Origin: QZLE01 sp033852075
Lineage (GTDB): Bacteria; Pseudomonadota; Gammaproteobacteria; QZLD01
Direction: 5' to 3'
Assembly: GCA_033852075.1 (NCBI GenBank)
Contig: JAWSVC010000011.1
Location: 25,848-89,847, forward strand
DNA: 64,000 nt
Below are positions 15,757 to 23,718 of the stretch, piece by piece. The notes under the pieces were generated by a model. The model was not told the origin of the DNA. It saw only the letters and a list, made by a program, of their open reading frames with translations, and did no database searches. Both the position numbers and the translations under genes were made by a program. How positions within the stretch are numbered: position 1 is the first letter of the stretch; every line of letters begins with the position of its first letter.

Positions 15757-17640
15757 ATGAAAAGCAACTTTTTTTCCAAAAGCGTTACTTGTTTTATTCA
15801 ATTATTTGTAATTGTCATGGTGCTGATTCAGGTTGGGTGTGGCCCATCTCCAGATTACATTCGTCCGCCTTCTGAGCAAGAAAAACAAGCTAAGATTCTT
15901 ATGCAGCAAGGAGATGCGGCAGCCAATAAAGATGATTATGTTATTGCTGCGGATAGATATATTTCTGCATCTAAATTGGTATCAGGTACAGATTCAATTC
16001 AATATAAAATTAAAGCTGCTGATTATATGCTCAAAGCAGGTCAGGATAAGCGAGCCGTAGCTTTACTTGATAAAATTGAAGCGGATAAAATCAGTACCGA
16101 TTTAAGTGCACAATATAAGTTTGTACGTTCACGCCTTGCATATGAATCAGGAGATTTGTTAGGTGCTTTGACATTAATTGATGAAAAAGGGTTAAAAGTA
16201 CCAAGCTATGAGTTTTATGAATTTCGCGGTAAGTTATATCTTTCGGAAAAGATGTATCTTGAGTCTGCAAGAGATTTGGTTGCTGCGGGAGCATATCTTG
16301 AAACACCTATAGATCTTGCTGCAAACCAAATTAGAATCTGGGATGCTATTTCGCGAGTTTCTGAAAGCAAAATTAATTTTTTAATGCCGCCTCCACCAGA
16401 TGAATTTGGCGGTTGGATAGAACTTGCGTATTTTGTGAAACAAAATAGTAGTAATGTTACTAATCTTATTAATGAGATTGAAAAATGGAAGATACGTTAT
16501 CCGTCTCATCCAGCTTCTTTGTATTTGATTGAAAATCTTATTTCCGAATATCAAAATCGCTTTAAAATACCAACTAAGATAGCCGTATTGTTACCTTTAA
16601 GTGGGAAATATTTTGCAGCGGCAGCGGCAATTCGTGATGGTATTCTTTCTGGTTACTTTAAAGATTTCCGTCAAGAAAGGCCTGAAGTGGTTTTTTATGA
16701 TACTGAAACTACGCTAGATTCTGCCGTAACTATATACCGTCAGGCGGTTAGTGATGGTGCTGATCTTGTTATTGGTCCATTACGCAAAGAGGTTCTTTCC
16801 GATTTAGTCGCTATTGATAATCTTCAAACCCCAGTTCTTGGATTAAATTATTTGCCTGAATATCAAGAGCCAAAGGCTAATTTTATTCAATTTGGATTGT
16901 TGCCAGAAGATGAGGCTGAGCAGGCGGCAGTTTATGCTTATGAAGATGGTTATAAAAATGCAGTGGTGTTGGTTCCAAATACCGATTGGGGACAGCGTCA
17001 GTCTGATGCCTTTGCAGCAAAACTTGAAGAGCTTGGTGGTAAGGTTTTAGAAACCAATTATTTTGACCCTAAGGTAAACGATTTTTCACGCTCAATAAAG
17101 GCATTGCTTAATATTGATGATAGTGGGCAACGGTATAGAACCTTAGTAAGTACCTTTGGCAAAAAGGTAGAGTTCGAACCTCGCCGCCGTCAAGACGTAG
17201 ATTTTGTTTTTCTTGCTGCTACTCCAAGGCAGGCTAGGTTGGTGCGCCCTCAGTTTAATTTTCATTTAGCTTCCAGACTTCCGATATATGCGACTTCTTC
17301 AATCTATAGTGGAACAAAAGACGAAAAAGCAGATCAAGATCTAAACGGAGCTTCATTTGTTGATATGCCTTGGGTGCTGAATGCTGATAAGATTGATGAT
17401 CGAATAGAAATGAATGCCTATTGGCCAAACAGAATGAAAAGGTATCAAAGATTATTCGCACTTGGTCTTGATGCATATGAACTAATTCCAAGCCTGCCAT
17501 CAATGATAACTAATAGTGATATCAAAAAAACAGCGAATACCGGCATATTGAATATAGAGAATAACCGTATTCGCCGAACTCTGGATATTGCCGATTTTAG
17601 AAGAGGTAAACCTCAATTGCGTTGGAAAGATGCGCAATGA
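15757..17640 (+). CDS. lpoA: penicillin-binding protein activator LpoA
   Basis: The 627-residue outer-membrane lipoprotein activates the transpeptidase PBP1A in peptidoglycan synthesis. The signal peptide ends at VGCG; the -3 residue is Gln, not the usual Leu, so the lipobox is slightly unusual. The N-terminal third is TPR-like (about 35-260) and the rest is a periplasmic-binding-protein-like domain starting at IAVLLPLSGKYFAAAAAIRD. Position between rsmI and yraN is the conserved one. Its stop overlaps the yraN start. Confidence 0.93.
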   Translation: MKSNFFSKSVTCFIQLFVIVMVLIQVGCGPSPDYIRPPSEQEKQAKILMQQGDAAANKDDYVIAADRYISASKLVSGTDSIQYKIKAADYMLKAGQDKRAVALLDKIEADKISTDLSAQYKFVRSRLAYESGDLLGALTLIDEKGLKVPSYEFYEFRGKLYLSEKMYLESARDLVAAGAYLETPIDLAANQIRIWDAISRVSESKINFLMPPPPDEFGGWIELAYFVKQNSSNVTNLINEIEKWKIRYPSHPASLYLIENLISEYQNRFKIPTKIAVLLPLSGKYFAAAAAIRDGILSGYFKDFRQERPEVVFYDTETTLDSAVTIYRQAVSDGADLVIGPLRKEVLSDLVAIDNLQTPVLGLNYLPEYQEPKANFIQFGLLPEDEAEQAAVYAYEDGYKNAVVLVPNTDWGQRQSDAFAAKLEELGGKVLETNYFDPKVNDFSRSIKALLNIDDSGQRYRTLVSTFGKKVEFEPRRRQDVDFVFLAATPRQARLVRPQFNFHLASRLPIYATSSIYSGTKDEKADQDLNGASFVDMPWVLNADKIDDRIEMNAYWPNRMKRYQRLFALGLDAYELIPSLPSMITNSDIKKTANTGILNIENNRIRRTLDIADFRRGKPQLRWKDAQ

Positions 17641-18062
17641 GTTTAGCCCGACTTCTTCCTAAAAACAGGAAAAGTGTTGAGCAGGGAGCCCATGCGGAAG
17701 GGCTTGCAGAAAGGTGGTTAAGGAAACAAGGATTAAAAATTTTGCAAAGAAATTATCGCTGTAAATGCGGTGAGATAGATCTTATTATGCAGGATGATAA
17801 GACTCTGGTTTTTATCGAAGTAAGGCAGCGAACCAATCGTAATTATGCTACAGGAGCTGAAACAGTAACATATAGCAAACAGAGTAAGATTATTAAAACC
17901 GCAAGTCATTTTTTACAAAAAAATTCAAGGATGATGGAAAATCCGGTTAGGTTTGATGTAATATCGGTTAGCCGAAAGTTAGTGAATGATGGTATTACTC
18001 AAACACCTGCAAGCAACGCACAGATAGATTGGATAAAAAACGCATTTGAAGTAAGTTATTGA
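17637..18062 (+). CDS. yraN: UPF0102 family protein YraN
   Basis: The protein has 141 residues from the ATG at 17637, which shares ATGA with the lpoA stop; an ATG at 17622 inside lpoA is less likely. It has the UPF0102 pattern of a predicted nuclease fold: GAHAEGLAERWLRKQGL, then RCKCGEIDLIMQD and FIEVRQR, with the usual E-V-(K/R) catalytic-like motif. The function is not well established. It lies in the conserved lpoA-yraN-diaA-dolP order. Confidence 0.92.
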   Translation: MSLARLLPKNRKSVEQGAHAEGLAERWLRKQGLKILQRNYRCKCGEIDLIMQDDKTLVFIEVRQRTNRNYATGAETVTYSKQSKIIKTASHFLQKNSRMMENPVRFDVISVSRKLVNDGITQTPASNAQIDWIKNAFEVSY

Positions 18063-18077
18063 ATTGAGGAATAAGTT

Positions 18078-18668
18078 TTGAACGCACAGGAAAGAATAAC
18101 CCAGCACTTTAAAGATAGTATTCAAGCCAAGCAGGACTCAATGGAGTTATTGTCGCCAAGTATTGCAGCGGCAGCAGAAGCTATGGTTTATTGTTTGCAA
18201 AACGATGGCAAGATTTTATCTTGCGGAAATGGCGGCTCTGCTGGTGATGCTCAGCACTTTTCATCTGAATTACTTAATAGGTTTGAGATGGAACGTCCAA
18301 GTTTACCTGCGGTTGCATTAACAACAGATAGTTCAACAATAACCTCTATTGCTAATGACTATCACTATGACGAGATCTTTTCAAAACAGATTCGTGCGTT
18401 AGGACAGGCAGGGGATGTATTGCTAGCCATTACAACCAGCGGTAATTCCAGCAATATTATTACCGCAGTTGAGGCAGCGCATAGCAGAAAGATGAAGGTG
18501 GTTGCATTTACAGGTAAAGATGGTGGCAAATTGGCACCATATTTGGGTGAAGAAGATATTGAAATTCGTGTTCCAGCAACCGTAACTGCAAGAATTCAAG
18601 AAGTGCACTTATTGGTAATTCATTGTCTTTGTGATTTGATTGACAGGCATTTGTTCTGCCCAGAATAA
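18078..18668 (+). CDS. diaA: DnaA initiator-associating protein DiaA (SIS domain)
   Basis: The 196-residue SIS-domain protein is in the GmhA/DiaA family. In this position it is expected to be DiaA, which helps DnaA assemble at oriC. SCGNGGSAGDAQHFSSELLN and TTSGNSSNIITAVEAA are the SIS motifs. It starts with TTG at 18078, 5-6 nt after GAGGA; no ATG fits. It could still have phosphoheptose isomerase activity, but no heptose genes are near. Confidence 0.9.
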   Translation: MNAQERITQHFKDSIQAKQDSMELLSPSIAAAAEAMVYCLQNDGKILSCGNGGSAGDAQHFSSELLNRFEMERPSLPAVALTTDSSTITSIANDYHYDEIFSKQIRALGQAGDVLLAITTSGNSSNIITAVEAAHSRKMKVVAFTGKDGGKLAPYLGEEDIEIRVPATVTARIQEVHLLVIHCLCDLIDRHLFCPE

Positions 18669-18692
18669 AAGTATTTGGACGAGGAATAAAAA

Positions 18693-19304
18693 ATGACTAA
18701 AAAATTCAGCAAAATAATTATTAGGTTAACGTTTGCGTTATTAGTACTAGTTTCACTACAAGGTTGTTTAGGAACTGTATTAGTTATAGGTGGCGTTGTT
18801 GCCGGTGTAAGTGTTGCCCATGAGCGTAGAACAGCAGGTACCGTTGTAGATGATGAAGCTATAGAGCTAAAGGTGTTTTCTGAATTGTCTGATACCCCGG
18901 AAACATCCGGAGACGACGTACACATCAATGCTACAAGCTATAACTATCAAGTTCTGTTGACTGGAGAAGTTCCTAGCTCAAATTCAAAAACTGTTGCAGC
19001 AAATAAAGCAAGGTCTGTTGAGAAGGTTAAAAAGGTAACCAACGAATTAGCTATTGCCGAGACAAGCAACATGGGTGCAAGGTCTACAGATTCATGGATA
19101 ACAACAAAGGTTAAAACAAATTTATTCAGTGTTGATATTGATGGATTCGATCCAACTCGCGTAAAGGTTATTACAGAAAGAAAGATTGTATACCTAATGG
19201 GACTGGTTACCAGAGAAGAGGGTAATGCTGCTGCTGAAGTTGCCAGAAATGTTGAAGGTGTAGAGAAAGTAGTAAAAGTCTTTGAGTACGTAGTTAAAGA
19301 GTAA
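18693..19304 (+). CDS. dolP: BON-domain outer-membrane lipoprotein DolP
   Basis: The 203-residue lipoprotein (formerly YraP) has a lipobox LQGC with Cys25 and two BON domains (about 45-115 and 125-200). The second domain ends with VEGVEKVVKVFEYV. It supports outer-membrane integrity and binds anionic lipids in its relatives. It closes the lpoA-yraN-diaA-dolP group. A weak hairpin (19320-19345, a CATTCCCAGGC...TGGGAGTG type repeat) follows. Confidence 0.93.
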   Translation: MTKKFSKIIIRLTFALLVLVSLQGCLGTVLVIGGVVAGVSVAHERRTAGTVVDDEAIELKVFSELSDTPETSGDDVHINATSYNYQVLLTGEVPSSNSKTVAANKARSVEKVKKVTNELAIAETSNMGARSTDSWITTKVKTNLFSVDIDGFDPTRVKVITERKIVYLMGLVTREEGNAAAEVARNVEGVEKVVKVFEYVVKE

Positions 19305-19361
19305 TCTTTTATTTAGAATGCATTCCCAGGCAGAGATTGGGAGTGAGAAAAAAGTAACGTA

Positions 19362-19386
19362 ATACCGGCGAAGGCCGGTATCCAGG
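19362..19386. repeat. short REP-like palindrome (ATACCGGC/GCCGGTAT)
   Basis: An 8-bp inverted repeat around GAAG is followed by CCAG. Its reverse complement CTGGATACCGGCCTTCG is the start of the 149-bp repeat at 63852, and a degenerate copy lies at 60586-60608. It ends a few bases before the start codon of the next gene, whose AGGA ribosome binding site abuts it. Confidence 0.75.
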
Positions 19387-19390
19387 AAAA

Positions 19391-20779
19391 ATGCAAAATA
19401 AAACAATCCCCACCAACTTCATCTCCAGTTTGCAAGAAATTCTTCCTGCAGATGCCGTGCTAACCGAACCAGCTGATTGCCTACCATATGGATGTGATAA
19501 CAGCAGACGAATGGTAGCTCCAGATCTTATAGTTTTTCCAACTACTCATAAACAGATAAAAGAAATAATCACCCTTTGTAATCAAAATAAAATTCCTGTT
19601 CTGGCTCGCGGTAGAGCAACTGCAACCACAGGGGCAACGGTACCACTGCGTGGTGGTTTGGTAATATCGTTTGAGCGTATGAACAGGATAGTCTCAATTG
19701 ATCCTGATAATCGTGTAGCTGTGGTAGAACCAGGGGTAATTAATCAGGATCTGCAAGATACCTTAAAAGAACATGGATTCTTCTGGCCGCCAGACCCAAC
19801 CAGTTCTGCATACTGCACAATCGGTGGTAATGTCTCCTGTAATTCAGCAGGTCCAAGGGCAGTAAAATATGGAACACCAAGAGAAAATATTCTTGGTTTA
19901 AAAGGTATTGCTGGAGATGGTAGCGATATTAATGCCGGAGTTTACACAACTAAAGGTGTGGTTGGGTACGATTTGACGCGGTTAATAGCAGGTTCAGAAG
20001 GTACGCTTGCGGTGATGACGGAAATTACACTTAAGCTAACACCGCTTCAGGAACAAAAAAAGGTTATTCAGTCAATCTATGTCACGATGGAGGCAGCAGC
20101 AAATGCAGTTGCAAACGTAATGGCTCAACCGGAAACTCCATGTGCATTGGAATTTATCGATGCTAATTCCATCGAAATGATACGCAGCTATAGCGAGATA
20201 GAGCTACCGCATAATGCCGGTGCTATGTTGATGATAGAAGTTGATGGCGAATTCAAAACCATTGAGAACTCCCTTAATAAAGTTGCAGAGGCTGCAAAGG
20301 TAGATGGATTAGTCTCGCTAGAAGTAGCAAATACTGAAGAAAAAGCTCAAGCACTTTGGAAGATTCGTAAGGCGCTGTCTCCGGCGCTGAAAAAAGTAGC
20401 ACCAAAAAAGATAAATGAAGATGTTGTGGTGCCGGTATCTAATATTCCTAAACTAATTGAAGGCCTAAACCAGCTCTCGGAACAATTTAAAATCAAGATT
20501 GTTAATTTTGGTCATGCCGGAAATGGCAATATTCATGTAAACCTTTTGATAAATCCTGATGACAAAGACGAGATGGAAAGGGCAGAAAAGTGTCTGGATA
20601 AGGTCTTTGATTTAGTTCTGGGATTAAAAGGAACATTATCCGGTGAGCATGGAATTGGGTATGAAAAGAAAAAATTCGTGCCCAGAGAGATTAATCCGGA
20701 TACGTTGGAGATAATGAAAAAGATAAAAGCGGTTTTTGATCCTAATGATATTTTGAATCCCGGAAAGGTTTTTCCATAA
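19391..20779 (+). CDS. FAD-binding oxidoreductase, GlcD/D-lactate dehydrogenase type
   Basis: The 462-residue protein has an N-terminal FAD-binding PCMH-type domain (ARGRATATTGATVPLRGGL; TIGGNVSCNSAGPRAVKYG) and a C-terminal FAD-linked oxidase domain (FGHAGNGNIHVNLLIN; SGEHGIGYEKKKF). It oxidises a 2-hydroxy acid such as glycolate or D-lactate; the family includes D-2-hydroxyglutarate and D-lactate dehydrogenases, so the substrate is open. It has no partner glcE/glcF genes. An AGGA site precedes the ATG. Confidence 0.9.
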   Translation: MQNKTIPTNFISSLQEILPADAVLTEPADCLPYGCDNSRRMVAPDLIVFPTTHKQIKEIITLCNQNKIPVLARGRATATTGATVPLRGGLVISFERMNRIVSIDPDNRVAVVEPGVINQDLQDTLKEHGFFWPPDPTSSAYCTIGGNVSCNSAGPRAVKYGTPRENILGLKGIAGDGSDINAGVYTTKGVVGYDLTRLIAGSEGTLAVMTEITLKLTPLQEQKKVIQSIYVTMEAAANAVANVMAQPETPCALEFIDANSIEMIRSYSEIELPHNAGAMLMIEVDGEFKTIENSLNKVAEAAKVDGLVSLEVANTEEKAQALWKIRKALSPALKKVAPKKINEDVVVPVSNIPKLIEGLNQLSEQFKIKIVNFGHAGNGNIHVNLLINPDDKDEMERAEKCLDKVFDLVLGLKGTLSGEHGIGYEKKKFVPREINPDTLEIMKKIKAVFDPNDILNPGKVFP

Positions 20780-20911
20780 TTAGGCTTGTTTTTTGCGCGC
20801 TTAAGAAAATTCGTTTTGATCTTGAAAAAACATTCGCAAAATTTATACTGGATCTTAGTCTTAAATGGTATTGATTTTAAAATTTGAAACCTCGATTTAA
20901 AAGGAGTTGTG

Positions 20912-21937
20912 ATGGATGCTGTTGAAATTGAAAAAGTAAAAAAGCAGATAGATCGTGGTTCAGATAAGGGTAGTAAGACTTATCATTTTAATGATAACCA
21001 TGATGAGACTAAGCCTGCACAGTGGTGGTTTCAGCAGTCTCCTGAAGGAACTGTATTGTTTATTGTTTTTTATTCTCTAGCTTGCAGATGGTCGCAGTGT
21101 CTTGGTTGTAATTTGCCTTCTCAAGTTTCCAGTAGGCATATACCTTATGATTCGATTATGGAACAAGTGGATTATATCTTTGCTATGCCAGAGGTTATAG
21201 CTAAGAAGGATGAGATTCATAAGGTTATCATTAGTAATAATGGTTCAATTTTAGACGAAGATACATTTTCATCGACGGCATTAATCTATTTTATCGCTCT
21301 TTCAAATCGTAATTTCAAGAATCTAGATGTATTAACGATCGAGACTCGTCCCGAGTATGTGGATGTTGAAGAGCTGGAATTTATTGCACGCTCTTTAGCC
21401 GAAGGGGAAAGAAAGACCCAGTTAGAGATTGCTATAGGTTTTGAGGCCTTCGATGACGTAATTCGTAATGATGTGTTTATGAAGGGGCTTACTATTGAGG
21501 TGTTTGAGAAGTTGGTTGAACGTGTTGCTAAGTATAATTTTCAGCTTAAGTGTTATTTTATGCAAAAGCCGGTGCCGGGAATGACGGATGAGCAGGCCGT
21601 TAATGATATTTGCTCTAGCATTGATTATCTAAGCACGACTGCGGTGAAGTTTGGTGTAAAGATTAATATGCATCTAAATCCGACTTATGTGGCAACTGGT
21701 ACTTTACTTGAGCCTGCGTTTAAAGAGGGTAGATATGTTCCACCTAAGTTAGAGGACGTTGCTAAGGCGGTTTATTCAGGGAAAGGCAAGGGTGTTTCGA
21801 TTTTTGTTGGATTATCTGATGAAGGACTTGCTGTTGATGGCGGATCTTTTTTGGTGCCTGGATGTGATGATATTGTTGAAACGCTGGAGAAGTTTAATCG
21901 ATCTCAGGATTTTGATTTATTGAGCCAGTGGGGATAG
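20912..21937 (+). CDS. radical SAM protein, TIGR01210/RaSEA-like
   Basis: The ATG at 20912 lies 5 nt after AAGGAG and gives 341 residues; a GTG just before it is too close to the site. The iron-sulfur cluster motif is C58-X4-C63-X2-C66 (ACRWSQCLGC), unlike the classic CX3CX2C. Later motifs (TIETRPEYVDVEEL, LEIAIGFEAFDD, NMHLNPTYVATGT) follow the Elp3-related TIGR01210 pattern. Archaeal relatives act in archaeosine synthesis, but bacterial members are of unknown role. It is monocistronic. Confidence 0.8.
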   Translation: MDAVEIEKVKKQIDRGSDKGSKTYHFNDNHDETKPAQWWFQQSPEGTVLFIVFYSLACRWSQCLGCNLPSQVSSRHIPYDSIMEQVDYIFAMPEVIAKKDEIHKVIISNNGSILDEDTFSSTALIYFIALSNRNFKNLDVLTIETRPEYVDVEELEFIARSLAEGERKTQLEIAIGFEAFDDVIRNDVFMKGLTIEVFEKLVERVAKYNFQLKCYFMQKPVPGMTDEQAVNDICSSIDYLSTTAVKFGVKINMHLNPTYVATGTLLEPAFKEGRYVPPKLEDVAKAVYSGKGKGVSIFVGLSDEGLAVDGGSFLVPGCDDIVETLEKFNRSQDFDLLSQWG

Positions 21938-21948
21938 TCGTGTTTTAT

Positions 21949-21984
21949 AAGGCAGTGGTAATTCAATAAACCCTGCCTTTTTTC
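21949..21984 (+). terminator. terminator of the radical SAM gene
   Basis: AAGGCAG (21949-21955) pairs with CTGCCTT (21973-21979), followed by four more T. The loop is 17 nt and the right arm lies inside the 3' end of the convergent Sel1 gene. Confidence 0.5.
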
Positions 21985-22589
21985 AGGTCAAACATCACTT
22001 TTTGATATAGTTTTTCGGCAATCAGATCCCCTGTATCAGCTACTTTTTTGTACCACTTGGCGGCCTTTTTTAGATCTCGTTTAACGCCAATGCCATCATA
22101 GTAGAGGTCTCCCATTTTTAATTGGGCCTTTTTCATCCCTTGCTCTGCTGCTTTTTGATACCATTCAGCAGCGTCTTTCCCGCTAAGGTTGGCGCCAATT
22201 CCATTTTCGTACATATATGCAATAGTAAATTGTGATTGTAAATGACCTAACTGGGCTGCTCGTAGAAAGTACTTTGCTGATTCTTTGTCGTCTTTTCCTA
22301 TGCCGTATCCTTTATTAAAAATCAGGCCTATTTGATAATAGGTTTCTGCGTTTTTATATTTTTCAATTTGAAATAGTATTTCTCGGGCTTGGATATATTC
22401 CTTTTTTTTAATTAGGTTTATAGCTTGGTTTAGATATTGTTTTTGTTGGGTTTTGGTGAGTTGTTCGTTAATTTTTGTCTGGTATGTTTCTTCTTCAATA
22501 ATATCATCTTCTGCATATAGGTCTGCATCATCAGCAGCAATTGCAGCTGTATTGAAGATTAGTAGGATTGATAGTAGAAGTGTTTTCAT
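21963..22589 (-). CDS. secreted Sel1-repeat protein
   Basis: The 208-residue protein has a signal peptide (cleavage after AIA, residue 18), an acidic linker and three to four Sel1-like repeats from about residue 75 (for example YYQIGLIFNKGYGIGKDDKE, then AQLGHLQSQFTIAYMYENGI). Sel1 proteins are protein-binding solenoids; the partner is unknown. It is last in the minus-strand run after dinB (43-nt gap). Confidence 0.85.
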   Translation of the reverse strand: MKTLLLSILLIFNTAAIAADDADLYAEDDIIEEETYQTKINEQLTKTQQKQYLNQAINLIKKKEYIQAREILFQIEKYKNAETYYQIGLIFNKGYGIGKDDKESAKYFLRAAQLGHLQSQFTIAYMYENGIGANLSGKDAAEWYQKAAEQGMKKAQLKMGDLYYDGIGVKRDLKKAAKWYKKVADTGDLIAEKLYQKVMFDLKKGRVY

Positions 22590-22632
22590 TAAAGTATTTG
22601 TCCTTTATTGCTATTAATTCAATTCTAGTCGT

Positions 22633-23694
22633 TTATTCAAACAGTTCCATTTGCTGTTCGTCATTATTATTTTCTTTAAATCTGATTCCAATCCCAATAA
22701 GTCTTATCGCCTTGTGTTCTCGTTTTACAGCCTTTTCTAGCAGTTCATGAAAAACATCGTAATCTGGTTTGTCACCAGGGCATTCAATGGTGGTGTTTTT
22801 AAAGTCGTAGAATTTTATTTTCACGAACAGAGTTTTTATCTCTGGTAGTTGTTCTATTTTACTTGCTCGGGTAAGTAGTTTTTCATACACTTGCTTAAGC
22901 TTTTCTTCGCATTTTTCGAAGGTTTGCAGGTCTTTTTCAAATGTGTTTTCCACGCTTAGAGATTTACGTTTGCGCTCGGTTTTTACCTCGCGGTTATCAA
23001 TGCCGCGTGAGAGTTTATATAGTCTGTCTCCAAATGTTCCAAATCTTTTAACTAAATCAAAATTGCTAACTTTTTGCAGGTCTGCACAGGTTTCTATCCC
23101 CATATGAGCCATTTTTTCAGCGGTTACCTTGCCGACACCGAATAGTTTTTTTACCGGTAGTTTGGCAACAAATTCATCGATTTCGTTAGGCAGAATTACA
23201 AATTGCCCATTGGGTTTGTTCCAATCGCTAGCTATCTTGGCTAGAAATTTATTAGGGGCTATACCCGCAGAGGCGGTGATGCCAATTCTCTCTTCAATTT
23301 TTTGCCTTATCTCCTGAGCCATGATTGTAGCGCTACCTTTGCAATTAGGTGAGTTCGAAACATCGAGGAAGGCTTCGTCCAGTGATAGTGGCTCAATAAT
23401 TTCAGTATATTCACGGTAAATTGCCATTATTTGTTGGGAAACGGTGCGGTATTTATTCATGTCTCCACGAATGATAATTAAGTCTGGACAAAGCTTCATG
23501 GCTGTTGCTGATGCCATGGCTGAATGAATTCCGTATTTACGAGCGATGTAGTTGCATGTGGAAATAACCCCGCGTTTATCTGGCTGGCCTCCGACCGCAA
23601 CTGGATTTTTAGCAAGACTTGGGTTGTCGCGAATTTCAACAGCAGCAAAAAAACAGTCGCAATCACAGTGGATTATTTTGCGTTGTTTTTCCAT
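22633..23694 (-). CDS. dinB: DNA polymerase IV
   Basis: The 353-residue Y-family translesion polymerase has the metal-binding Asp in the N-terminal IIHCDCDCFFAAVE motif and the LSLDEAFLD motif of the palm. The helix-hairpin-helix (KLFGVGKVTAEKMAHMGI) and little-finger domains follow. The C-terminus QQMELFE is a typical beta-clamp binding peptide. It follows the FimX-like gene by 24 nt. No LexA box was evident in front of it; if co-transcribed, damage control would be indirect. Confidence 0.97.
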   Translation of the reverse strand: MEKQRKIIHCDCDCFFAAVEIRDNPSLAKNPVAVGGQPDKRGVISTCNYIARKYGIHSAMASATAMKLCPDLIIIRGDMNKYRTVSQQIMAIYREYTEIIEPLSLDEAFLDVSNSPNCKGSATIMAQEIRQKIEERIGITASAGIAPNKFLAKIASDWNKPNGQFVILPNEIDEFVAKLPVKKLFGVGKVTAEKMAHMGIETCADLQKVSNFDLVKRFGTFGDRLYKLSRGIDNREVKTERKRKSLSVENTFEKDLQTFEKCEEKLKQVYEKLLTRASKIEQLPEIKTLFVKIKFYDFKNTTIECPGDKPDYDVFHELLEKAVKREHKAIRLIGIGIRFKENNNDEQQMELFE

Positions 23695-23718
23695 TTTTTT
23701 ATTGGAGTATCTTAGTTT

